37,768 nt of DNA from Rhodothermaceae bacterium Tc-Br11_B2g6_7 (lineage in GTDB: Bacteria; Bacteroidota; Rhodothermia; Rhodothermales; Salinibacteraceae), in NCBI GenBank assembly GCA_001564055.1, contig LKNB01000028.1:1-37768 (forward strand), written 5' to 3'. This document shows, one piece after another, positions 24,686 through 32,060 of this stretch. A program made the position numbers and the translations under genes. Below the pieces are notes generated by a model. That model saw only the letters and a list, made by a program, of their open reading frames with translations. It did not search any database and was not told where the DNA came from. Numbering within the stretch: position 1 is the first letter of the stretch; every line of letters starts with the position of its first letter.

Positions 24686-25813
24686 ATGTCTGCCTCTATC
24701 GCCGGGTCCACCGTTCCTTCCCGGTACCGCCTGCGCCACAGCACGCTACCGCTCAAAATCGCGGCGTGGGTAGCTGTCGGCATGGGGCTGGTCACGGTAG
24801 CCACGGCCAGTGCCGATGCAGGCCTCTCCTGGACGCTGGCCTTCATCCTCCCGCTGTTTGCTGCGCTGGCCACCTACACCGCAGCCTTCTTTCTGCTGGT
24901 GCCGCGGCTGGCGCTCGCGCACGCTACGCTCCGGCAGGTCCGCAAGCATCAGTTCGAAGACCTGGAGGCCGCGCGCATCCCCAAAGGCGACGAGCTCAAC
25001 GCGCTCATCTGGCAGGTGTACCGCACTGGGCTGACACTCGAAAAAGAGATCCAGGAGCTGCAGCGGGTGGAGTCGCACCGGCGGGACTTCCTGGGCAACG
25101 TCTCCCACGAGCTCAAAACCCCCATTTTTGCCATTCAGGGGTTTTCCGAGACGCTGCTGGATGGGGCGCTCACAGACGAGCGTGTCAACCGGACGTTCAT
25201 CAAGAAGATATACCGCAACAGCATCCGGCTGCGCAACATGGCCCGCGACCTGGCCGAGATCTCGCGGATTGAGACGGGCGAGCTGCAGATGACGGAAGGG
25301 CCCTTTACGCTGCAGCAGCTGGTGCGGGAGGTCATGGAGTCGATGGAGCCGCTGGGGGATGCCAAAGAGCTTACGCTCACATATGATGTGCCGCCGGGCC
25401 TGCCGCCGGCCCGTGGGGATGCGGAGCGCATCCGGCAGGTGCTCATCAACCTCATCGAGAATGCCATTCGCTATAACACCGAGGGTGGCCAGGTTACGGT
25501 ACAGGCCCGGCGGGACGGCGACACCTTACGCGTGGAGGTGGCGGACGATGGCGTTGGCATCCCGCCGCAGCACATCCCGCGCCTTACGGAGCGCTTCTAC
25601 CGCGTGGATGAAAGCCGCGCCCGCAACCGGGGCGGGAGCGGGCTGGGGCTGGCCATCGTGAAGCATATCCTGAGCGCGCACGGCCAGCAGCTGGAGGTCG
25701 ACAGCACCCCTGGCATGGGCTCCACGTTCGCGTTTCATCTGCCCCAGCATACCCGCGACGCGCCGCTGCTCACAAAGTCGCCGGCCCGGCAGACCGCCCC
25801 GACCTCCTCGTAG
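24686..25813 (+). CDS. PhoR-like sensor histidine kinase
   Basis: A 375-aa membrane kinase. Two N-terminal helices (residues about 22-42 and 49-75) are separated by only a few residues, so it has almost no periplasmic sensor. A HAMP-like linker (RQVRKHQFEDLEAARIPKGDELNALIW) follows. The catalytic part has H-box FLGNVSHELKTPIFAI (His141), N-box VLINLIENAIRYN, G1 ADDGVGIP, F-box ERFYRVDESRARNRGG and G2 GSGLGLAIVKHI. The architecture is that of PhoR without a PAS domain. The signal is probably intramembrane or delivered by a partner. It is in an operon with the preceding regulator; no phosphate-transport genes are nearby. Confidence 0.93.
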   Translation: MSASIAGSTVPSRYRLRHSTLPLKIAAWVAVGMGLVTVATASADAGLSWTLAFILPLFAALATYTAAFFLLVPRLALAHATLRQVRKHQFEDLEAARIPKGDELNALIWQVYRTGLTLEKEIQELQRVESHRRDFLGNVSHELKTPIFAIQGFSETLLDGALTDERVNRTFIKKIYRNSIRLRNMARDLAEISRIETGELQMTEGPFTLQQLVREVMESMEPLGDAKELTLTYDVPPGLPPARGDAERIRQVLINLIENAIRYNTEGGQVTVQARRDGDTLRVEVADDGVGIPPQHIPRLTERFYRVDESRARNRGGSGLGLAIVKHILSAHGQQLEVDSTPGMGSTFAFHLPQHTRDAPLLTKSPARQTAPTSS

Positions 25814-25871
25814 GAACGATCATTGAAACCTCCGGTTGGCCTGTTTTACCTTTTCCACCGGTCGTACCCTC

Positions 25872-26330
25872 ATGAAGTTATCGGAGCTGATCAAGCAGGA
25901 ATCGTTCGCTTCCCCGGCACAGAAAGCCCTGCTTAACGTCATGGTCAGCAGCTCCTGGGTGATGAATGAGCTCTCGTCTATGATGGCGACGTATGACGTC
26001 ACGCCGGCACAGTACAACGTCTTGCGCATCCTGAACGGTAGCCACCCGGAGCCGCTTACCTGCAGCGCGGTGGGCGATCGGCTGTTGGACCGGACGCCGG
26101 ACGTGACGCGCCTGCTCAACCGGCTGGAAGACCGGTCCCTTGTAAAGCGTCAGCGGGCCTCCCACGACCGCCGCGTGGTAGAGGTCGCCATCACCGAAGA
26201 GGGGCGCGCCCTGCTGGATCGCATGGCCCCAGAGGTAGAAGCGGTGCAGCAACGCCTGACGCGCCATCTCTCCACAAAAGAACAGCGCCAGCTCAGCGAT
26301 CTGCTGGAGAAGCTCCGCGAGGATCAGTAA
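25872..26330 (+). CDS. MarR-family transcriptional regulator
   Basis: A 152-aa winged-helix dimeric regulator. It has an N-terminal dimerisation helix (FASPAQKALLNVMVSSSWVMNEL), then VTPAQYNVLRILNGSHPEPLTCSAVGDRL, the recognition helix in RTPDVTRLLNRLEDRSLV and the wing RQRASHDRRVVEVAITEEGRALL. MarR proteins usually repress neighbouring genes in response to phenolic or oxidative signals. It lies 58 bases after the histidine kinase gene, so it could be cotranscribed with it. No obvious palindrome was found in front of it. Confidence 0.92.
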   Translation: MKLSELIKQESFASPAQKALLNVMVSSSWVMNELSSMMATYDVTPAQYNVLRILNGSHPEPLTCSAVGDRLLDRTPDVTRLLNRLEDRSLVKRQRASHDRRVVEVAITEEGRALLDRMAPEVEAVQQRLTRHLSTKEQRQLSDLLEKLREDQ

Positions 26331-26716
26331 GGGCCTCCAGGCAGGGCTTCCTTGTTTGTGCGCTCCCACGCAGCGCATGGGAGCGAGAAATACTGACACC
26401 ACCTGCTGGATTCGGTATTAGCCAGGTGTGCGAGCTTGGCCATTTGTTTAGGTGCACTGCAACTGCTTGCAAAAAGCCCCTTCTCCCCCGCCGGGAGAAG
26501 GATGGGATGAGGGGGACCCCGAGCCGTGCACCGGGCTCAGGCATCGCACAACGGTCTGGAGGAGGCCATTCAGAGAAGTGCCAGGGAGGTATCCGGCATT
26601 CGACGGTGGCCAAAGTAGCGCGATTGCTGTTACAACCGTGGCCTGATGGAAACGAATAAAGGGCCTGGACTTTCGAACGTCACTCTACACATTGCCACAT
26701 CACCCGCGATCGTCCC
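26331..26716. other. 386-bp intergenic region with three hairpins
   Basis: No convincing gene. It holds a perfect 8-bp hairpin (26361-26385, arms cgctccca/tgggagcg), a REP-like element (26471-26516) and a short stem gagcc/ggctc (26521-26538). The remainder must contain the promoter of the transporter gene, which I could not identify. Confidence 0.6.
26471..26516. repeat. REP-like extragenic palindrome
   Basis: ccttctccc (26479-26487) and gggagaagg (26493-26501) form a perfect 9-bp stem with loop ccgcc, preceded by aaaaag and followed by atgggatgaggggga. This head, stem and G-rich tail resemble the dispersed GGGAGAAGG-type intergenic palindromes seen in many bacteria. Only one copy is in this window, so the repeat status is inferred. 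Confidence 0.55.
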
Positions 26717-27532
26717 GTGGCCGACGCCTCTACGTCCTCCTCCGTACCGCCTGCCCATCGCGCTGCCGCCCGCGCGCCCCAGGAGCCGTTCACGTCAGGC
26801 AGCGTCGCGGCGATGCGCGAGACCAGCCCGACACGCGCGGAGATTGCCTTCCTCGTGCTGCTGGGGCTCTTTGTCGGCGCGCTGGTGATGACCAATGCCA
26901 TCGCGGGCAAGTTCTTTGTCCTGTTCGGGCAAGAGCTGTCGGCCGGCATCATTGCGTATCCGGTTACCTTCCTGGTAACCGACCTTATCTCCGAGATCTA
27001 CGGCCGGAAGCGCGCCTCGTGGGTGGTGGGCAGCGGATTTATCGTAAGCGTCTTCGTGACGCTCATCGTCTGGATCGCCCTACAAGTGCCCGTCTACGAG
27101 CAGTCACCGGTCGATCAGCAGGCCTTCTCTACGGTGTTTGGACTGATGCCAGGCATCGTGTTTGGGTCGATGGTCGCCTACCTCACCGCTCAGTTTGTAG
27201 ATGTGCAACTGTTCGAGTTTTGGCGGCGGCTGACAAAGGGCAAATACCTGTGGCTGCGGAACAACGGCTCCACCTTCTTCAGCCAGCTGGTGGATACGGT
27301 GGCGGTGGTCACGATTGCGCTCGTCATCTGGCCTGAGATAGACGGCAACCCCAACACCCAGCCGCTCTCGTGGGAGGTGTGGCAGGGTATTGTGCTGGGC
27401 CAGTACATCTTCAAGCTGGCCATTGCCGCGATCGACACCCCGCTCGTATACCTGGGGGTGTGGGGCCTGCGGCGGTGGATCGAGGACGACCCCGCCGTGC
27501 ACAAACCCGCCGCCACGAACGGGCGCGCCTGA
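26717..27532 (+). CDS. queuosine precursor transporter (VUT/YhhQ family)
   Basis: A 271-aa inner-membrane protein with about six helices. Family hallmarks: VMTNAIAGKFF in helix 1, the IIAYPVTFLVTDLISEIYGRKRAS block, and the pair NNGSTFFSQLVDTVAVV and YIFKLAIAAIDTPLVYLGV. Members import queuosine precursors such as preQ0 or preQ1 (YhhQ/QPTR). I use the GTG at 26717; the ATG at 26813 is an equally possible start and would drop a Ser/Ala/Pro-rich leader. No queuosine biosynthesis gene or preQ1 riboswitch was found nearby. Confidence 0.9.
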   Translation: MADASTSSSVPPAHRAAARAPQEPFTSGSVAAMRETSPTRAEIAFLVLLGLFVGALVMTNAIAGKFFVLFGQELSAGIIAYPVTFLVTDLISEIYGRKRASWVVGSGFIVSVFVTLIVWIALQVPVYEQSPVDQQAFSTVFGLMPGIVFGSMVAYLTAQFVDVQLFEFWRRLTKGKYLWLRNNGSTFFSQLVDTVAVVTIALVIWPEIDGNPNTQPLSWEVWQGIVLGQYIFKLAIAAIDTPLVYLGVWGLRRWIEDDPAVHKPAATNGRA

Positions 27533-27614
27533 TGCAGGGCGACGTAACATAGCCGTCGTTGTTCAGACAAATACCGTAGCACGACCTCCTCCGTTTTTAC
27601 CCGCTCCTTTTGCT

Positions 27615-27989
27615 ATGAAATACCTTTACTGGATCACCACCGGCCTTATTGCGCTCATGATGGCGGCCTCAGGCGCCATGTACTTCATTTCTGAAGACAT
27701 CATGCAGAACATTGCGCGGCTGGGATACCCGGATCACTTCCGCGTCACGCTGGGCATCGCAAAACTCGCGGGGGCCGCAGCGCTGCTGGTCCCGCTACCG
27801 CGCAGCGTTAAGGAATGGACCTACGCGGGGTTTACCATCACCTTCGTGACCGCGTTCATCGCCCACCTCGCCGCTGCGGACCCGATTGGTGAAACCGTGC
27901 CACCACTGGTTGCGCTGGCCATTCTGCTCACGTCCTACTACGGCTATCACGCCTACTACCGCGCTGAGCCTACGTCGGAAACCGCGTGA
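27615..27989 (+). CDS. DoxX-like membrane protein
   Basis: A 124-aa four-helix membrane protein of the DoxX-like (DoxX_2) type. It begins YLYWITTGLIALMMAASG, followed by the amphipathic MQNIARLGYPDHFRVTLGIAKLAGAAAL, which is the characteristic LGYP...K.LGA pattern, then YAGFTITFVTAFIAHLA and LALLTSYY-like last helix. The function is unknown. It is 82 bases downstream of the transporter and ends 3 bases from the stop of the opposing FAH-fold gene, with no terminator between them. Confidence 0.85.
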   Translation: MKYLYWITTGLIALMMAASGAMYFISEDIMQNIARLGYPDHFRVTLGIAKLAGAAALLVPLPRSVKEWTYAGFTITFVTAFIAHLAAADPIGETVPPLVALAILLTSYYGYHAYYRAEPTSETA

Positions 27990-27992
27990 CGC

Positions 27993-28712
27993 TCACCGGG
28001 CCGCGTCTACCGCATTGCTGAGCGTTCCGATGCCTTCGTAGGTAATCCGAACGGTGTCGCCTGGCGTAATGAGGCCGGGGTTGGCGGGGCTTCCGAACGC
28101 CACCACATCGCCAGGGGTCAGGACGAACCGCTCCGACAGAAAGGCGATGATCTCGTATGGACTGAAGAGCATCTGTGCCGTGGTGGCCTCTTGGCGCTTC
28201 TCCTCGTTGACGTACGTGTGCATGGGCAGCGCGGTGGGGTCTACGTCGGTAGCGATCCATGGGCCAAGAGGCGCCGCTCCCGTGAACGCCTTGCGGGCGG
28301 TGCGCCCCGGCTGGTCCAGCGCATCTACGTCGTTCATGATGGTGTAGCCCTGCACCACCTCAGGCACATCGCCCGGGGCCAGATCGAAGCAGCGCGTACC
28401 GATGACGGCCGCCAGTTCGCCCGCGTACGTGAGCTCATTCGTCCACGGTGGATACGGAATCGGCGCGCCGTGTGGGATGAGGCTGGCCGGCGGCTTGATG
28501 AAAAAGTCGGGGGCCTCCGGGCGGTCGTAGTCCATTTGCTCCAGAGTCGCTGCGTAGTTGCGCCCTACGCAGTAAAGCGCCGACGGGGTGCAGGGCGGCA
28601 GCAACGGGCCGTCGATCCCTACGCGGTAGGGCCCGTCGTCGGTATGCAGCAGGCCGTCATGGTAGCGGCCCTCCACGGGGCCGTGGGGGGTGAGCAGGCG
28701 GGCATAAAGCAT
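27993..28712 (-). CDS. fumarylacetoacetate hydrolase (FAH) fold protein, divergent site
   Basis: A 239-aa protein with the FAH/FAHD1 fold. Landmarks: LYCVGRNYAATLEQM, DFFIKPPASLIPHG, LTYAGELAAVIGTRC, GYTIMNDVDALD, RKAFTGAAPLGPWI, MLFSPYEIIAFLS, LTPGDVVAFGSPANPG. Family enzymes hydrolyse or decarboxylate beta-diketo acids. By eye alignment with FAHD1, the catalytic His-x-x-Glu (after NYAD) is Thr and Gln here, and the first metal Glu is Ala97; Glu99, Asp128 and the active-site Lys remain. Activity may thus be changed or lost. The ATG at 28712 gives the family's N-terminus; upstream codons are Arg-rich and rejected. Confidence 0.85.
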   Translation of the reverse strand: MLYARLLTPHGPVEGRYHDGLLHTDDGPYRVGIDGPLLPPCTPSALYCVGRNYAATLEQMDYDRPEAPDFFIKPPASLIPHGAPIPYPPWTNELTYAGELAAVIGTRCFDLAPGDVPEVVQGYTIMNDVDALDQPGRTARKAFTGAAPLGPWIATDVDPTALPMHTYVNEEKRQEATTAQMLFSPYEIIAFLSERFVLTPGDVVAFGSPANPGLITPGDTVRITYEGIGTLSNAVDAAR

Positions 28713-28887
28713 GGCCAGTCGGGGGCGGATTGAGGCAGGATAGCCGTGAGGGCGTCTATAACATGCACCACGGTGGCCACGAAGGCAAGCGGCTTCTGCG
28801 TCGACGGTTAACAGTCGGCGAAGCAACATGGCCTGCCGAAAATCGCCAGGATTGACACGAACCCCCGACTTTATTAGCGCACTTGTA

Positions 28888-28916
28888 TTGAATATTTAGC
28901 TAAATCATTCTATTCT
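28888..28916 (+). promoter_or_regulatory. sigma-70-type promoter of the AraC gene with internal palindrome
   Basis: TTGAAT (28888-28893) and TATTCT (28911-28916) are separated by exactly 17 bases, about 87 bases upstream of the AraC start codon. The spacer contains the perfect 12-bp palindrome atttagctaaat (28894-28905), a possible operator. The region is clearly more AT-rich than its surroundings. Confidence 0.6.
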
Positions 28917-29002
28917 AAGCATCTACCTGGAAAGACATCCCTCGGTGGTTGCGGTCTTTTGTGTCTGGGTCTCTCCTCCTGCCACAGCTGAGCTCCCGAC
29001 CT

Positions 29003-29941
29003 ATGGATCTTTCTACGACGTACCGCCGCCTGGAGCGTGAGCACCCGCCCCAACTTCTCGTTGAAAATCGCACGGCGTTTGGCGGCGAGGACCTGCGCCT
29101 TTCCGTGTACGACACCGCGGCCCAGGCCAGCCGCGTAGCCCTCCGCTCCAGCTACCCCACGTATTGTGGGATGATCACGGGGCGCAAGGTTATCCATCTG
29201 CCCGACTCTGAGGCAGAGCCCTTCGACTTCCTGCCGGGTGAGTCGCTTGTGCTGCCCCCGCTGGAAACCATCCTGATTGATTTCCCGGATTCAGATGAGG
29301 AGCCGACGAAGTGCATCACGCTGGAGATCGACACCTCGAAGGTAAGCAAGATCGTCGAACGCCTTAACGAGCAGATGCCGCGCTCAGAGGCGTCTGGTCC
29401 GTGGACGTACGACCGCCTCACGTACTGTCATTTTCAGAACTCCGAAGGCCTAAACCGGGTGGTGGGCTCCATCGTGCAGCTGTTCACCGAGTCGGTGCCG
29501 CATCGGGACATGCTGATTGACCTGAATGCGTCGGAGATGATCATCCGGATGCTTCAGACGGAGTCGCGCATGTGGCTGATGGGCAACTACAACAAGCACG
29601 CGCCCTGCAATGGCCTGGCCGCGGCCGTACAGTATGCCAAGCACAACCTGAGCGATGAAACGCTGACAGTGGACGACCTGGCCAACGAAGCTTGCATGAG
29701 TCGCTCGTCTTTCCATCGCTACTTCCGAAACGAGTTTGGCATGACCCCCCTGCAGTACCTCACGCAGGAGCGCATCAGCTACGCGAAAAAGCTGCTCCGC
29801 GACAGTCGCCAGTCTGTGGGGGATGTGGCGGACCGGGTGGGCTTCGCCAGCGTCAGCCATTTCATCAAGGTGTTTAAGGCGCGCGTGGGCACAACGCCGA
29901 AACAGTTCCAACTTAACCAGCCGGAGAAAGCAAAAGCATAG
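29003..29941 (+). CDS. AraC-family transcriptional regulator
   Basis: A 312-aa regulator. The N-terminal half (about 1-190) is an AraC_N-type ligand domain (YPTYCGMITGRKVIHL, EPFDFLPGESLVLPP, LINASEMII-like helix DLNASEMIIRML). The C-terminal half has two helix-turn-helix motifs: LTVDDLANEACMSRSSFHRYFRNEFGM and QSVGDVADRVGFASVSHFIKVFKARVG, split by QYLTQERISYAKKLL. The ATG at 29003 lies 87 bases after a good promoter. Likely targets are its own gene or the divergent FAH-fold gene. A small terminator follows directly. Confidence 0.92.
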   Translation: MDLSTTYRRLEREHPPQLLVENRTAFGGEDLRLSVYDTAAQASRVALRSSYPTYCGMITGRKVIHLPDSEAEPFDFLPGESLVLPPLETILIDFPDSDEEPTKCITLEIDTSKVSKIVERLNEQMPRSEASGPWTYDRLTYCHFQNSEGLNRVVGSIVQLFTESVPHRDMLIDLNASEMIIRMLQTESRMWLMGNYNKHAPCNGLAAAVQYAKHNLSDETLTVDDLANEACMSRSSFHRYFRNEFGMTPLQYLTQERISYAKKLLRDSRQSVGDVADRVGFASVSHFIKVFKARVGTTPKQFQLNQPEKAKA

Positions 29942-29961
29942 GCGCTTGCGGAAGCGCTTTT
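29942..29961 (+). terminator. short terminator after the AraC gene
   Basis: gcgctt (29942-29947) pairs with aagcgc (29952-29957) around gcgg, followed by tttt. It starts directly after the stop codon. The stem is short and the T-run only four, so it is modest. Confidence 0.55.
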
Positions 29962-30010
29962 CCGGTAGTCACATGGCAAGTGAACACGCTAATGCACCCC
30001 ACGGGTCGCG

Positions 30011-30430
30011 TCACCGCACGCGGATCTGCTCGGGACGAGAGACGATGATTTGGGGCGTGCCCTCGTGGAGGCGGAGCGTTCCGCGGACGCACACGTCCTG
30101 GTCGGTGTAGCGAGCCTCTGGGGTCGAGCTCCACTGCCGGCGGTCCTCGCCCCAGATGACGGCGGTAAAGGGCTGGTCGGGGTGAGAGCGCTCCAGGTTG
30201 ATGAACGTAGGCGCTCCGCCGAGGCCCCGGGCGTGCGTCACCTCGGCCACCGTACCGCAAACCTCCGCCCGGCTGCCGATGTGCTCAGCGGCATTCTCTG
30301 CACTCAGGGTCACGGACGGAGCCCCGGACCCGCCACCCTGATTGAACACACGCGCCAGCATCAGCCCCACCAGCAGCACGGCCCCGACGCCAATCAGGAG
30401 CCCTTTGTAGTCTGCAAGTTTACTGAGCAT
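30011..30430 (-). CDS. membrane-anchored OB-fold protein
   Basis: A 139-aa protein with one N-terminal membrane helix (GLLIGVGAVLLVGLMLARVF) and a Gly-rich linker, followed by an extracytoplasmic OB-like domain: AAEHIGSRAEVCGTVAEV, GAPTFINLERSHPDQPFTAVIWGEDR, VCVRGTLRLHEGTPQIIVSRPEQI. The domain resembles the OB-fold nucleic-acid-binding-like family found in stand-alone exported proteins; binding to nucleic acid here is not shown. It lies 44 bases downstream of the amidohydrolase gene on the same strand and is probably cotranscribed with it. Confidence 0.78.
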   Translation of the reverse strand: MLSKLADYKGLLIGVGAVLLVGLMLARVFNQGGGSGAPSVTLSAENAAEHIGSRAEVCGTVAEVTHARGLGGAPTFINLERSHPDQPFTAVIWGEDRRQWSSTPEARYTDQDVCVRGTLRLHEGTPQIIVSRPEQIRVR

Positions 30431-30474
30431 AAGCGGCAGTGGGTGTGAGGGAAGCGGTGGGGCGTGTCAGTCGC

Positions 30475-31857
30475 TCAGTCGCGCGCCCACCGTTCTTCTA
30501 CCTCACGCAGCAGGCCCTCAAGGGATTCCCCGGTGCGCCACGCGCCGCGCAGCGCCACGCCGCGGATGTCCTCCGCATGTGCCACATCCTCCAACGGATT
30601 ATTTTCCAGGAGCAGGAGGTCGGCACGTTCGCCTACCGTTACGGTCCCGAACCCATTCGCTTCGCCGTAAAAGTCACGGATGGCCCCGGTACCGCTGCGC
30701 AGCACGTCGTAGGGCGTCATCCCAATCGTATCCTGCATGAATTGCATCTCGCGATGGATGGAAAAGCCGGGCACATTGAACATCTGCGGAGCGTCGCTGC
30801 CCAGGAGGATGGGGGCGTCGGCCTCGTAGAGGGCACGGAGGATGTCGTGGCGGAGGTCACGGACGGCCGCCCCTTCCTCTACAGTATGCCGCTCTCGAAT
30901 TCCGGTCAGGCTCTCTTCCCAGCCGCTGACCATCTCCCGGGGCAGGTAGCGCAGCTCGGGGAGGTCCTCAGCATAGGCTTCCGGGTCCGTCTCGCCAAAG
31001 AACCGGTCCCATACCAGCATGGTGGGGACGATGCCCGTGTTGGTTTCCACCGTCAACTCTACAAGCCCCGGCAGCCGTTCACGGTCTACATGGTCGATCA
31101 GGTCAGTTACGCCGAAGAGGGCATCGTACGTGTCGGGCGCGTCAGGTCCACGCATCGCCTCAATGAAGTTGTCGAGGTGGTCGACCGTCTGTTGCCCGGC
31201 GTTCATCGCGCGTTCCAGCCCAACGGCATCGGGCACGTGGCCGGCGTAGGGCAGGCCCTGTTGTTGCGCTTCGTCGACGAGCGCGTCATACACGTCAGGA
31301 GCCAGCCCTTCCCCGATCTTGAGTAGATCGTAGCCGTCCGCGGCGTAAGTCTGCACGGCCTCGCGGGCGTCGTCGGGCGTGTCGAGGTTATTCCCGGAGA
31401 GGAATGGGCTACTCACCTGCAGCGTCGGGCCGAAGCGCTCGCGTTCCTGCACCGCTTCCCGCAGCGCCAGGTGCGACGGGTCGCCCAGCATGCCACGGGC
31501 AAACGTGACGCCTCTGGCGACGAACAACGTGAGCACGTCATCAACGATGCCCTCCGGGTCATCCTCAGCTGGCAGGTGCGCATGCATCTCGGCCAGCCCG
31601 GGCATCACATAGCCGCCTTCGCCATCAATCACCCGAATGGCCTCCCGTACCTCCAGGTCTTCGGCTGGTGCGAGTTCTGTGATAAACCCATCGCGGAAGA
31701 TGACCATGTGATCCGTCAGCACGGTGTCCTCCGTCATCGGCAGGACGTTGACGTTCGTGATGGCGATGTGCGTGTCGTCGATGAGTTCGGTCTCAGGCGC
31801 CTCGCAGCCAATGACGAACAGCAGGGCAGCAAGCACGAGAGGGAAGAGCTGGCGCAT
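30475..31857 (-). CDS. amidohydrolase-family lipoprotein
   Basis: A 460-aa lipoprotein with lipobox VIGC (Cys18) and a metal-dependent hydrolase domain. The binuclear site is complete: HAH (His92, His94) in LAEMHAHLP, carboxylated Lys180 in DLLKIGEG, His207 in AGHVP, His227 in TVDHLDN and Asp355 in LLGSDAP. The start of the domain has the ITNVNVLPM...VIDGEGGYVMPGL composite-sandwich pattern. It resembles imidazolonepropionase-like and Xaa-Pro dipeptidase-like amidohydrolases exported to the envelope; the substrate is unknown. The ATG at 31857 is chosen for the signal peptide. It is divergent from nadE. Confidence 0.9.
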   Translation of the reverse strand: MRQLFPLVLAALLFVIGCEAPETELIDDTHIAITNVNVLPMTEDTVLTDHMVIFRDGFITELAPAEDLEVREAIRVIDGEGGYVMPGLAEMHAHLPAEDDPEGIVDDVLTLFVARGVTFARGMLGDPSHLALREAVQERERFGPTLQVSSPFLSGNNLDTPDDAREAVQTYAADGYDLLKIGEGLAPDVYDALVDEAQQQGLPYAGHVPDAVGLERAMNAGQQTVDHLDNFIEAMRGPDAPDTYDALFGVTDLIDHVDRERLPGLVELTVETNTGIVPTMLVWDRFFGETDPEAYAEDLPELRYLPREMVSGWEESLTGIRERHTVEEGAAVRDLRHDILRALYEADAPILLGSDAPQMFNVPGFSIHREMQFMQDTIGMTPYDVLRSGTGAIRDFYGEANGFGTVTVGERADLLLLENNPLEDVAHAEDIRGVALRGAWRTGESLEGLLREVEERWARD

Positions 31858-32060
31858 GATGCAACGGGGGATAATCTGCAAGATTGTTTGAAGTATTTAC
31901 AAGCTGGGACAGAAGATGTTAGGCAGAGGCTGCAACGATATAGTGAGCGGCGACATAAAGCCCAAGGCGGGCACGGAACGCCACCGCCGCGACGGGCGTG
32001 TGCATCGCTGCCTGTAGCGGTCGATCCGCTGCCTCTTTTCACCCACCCTGTGGCGGACCC

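Noticed and set aside
26361-26385. Terminator after the MarR gene
   Set aside because: The hairpin is perfect, but neither strand has a following T-run, so I list it only as a hairpin in the intergenic region.
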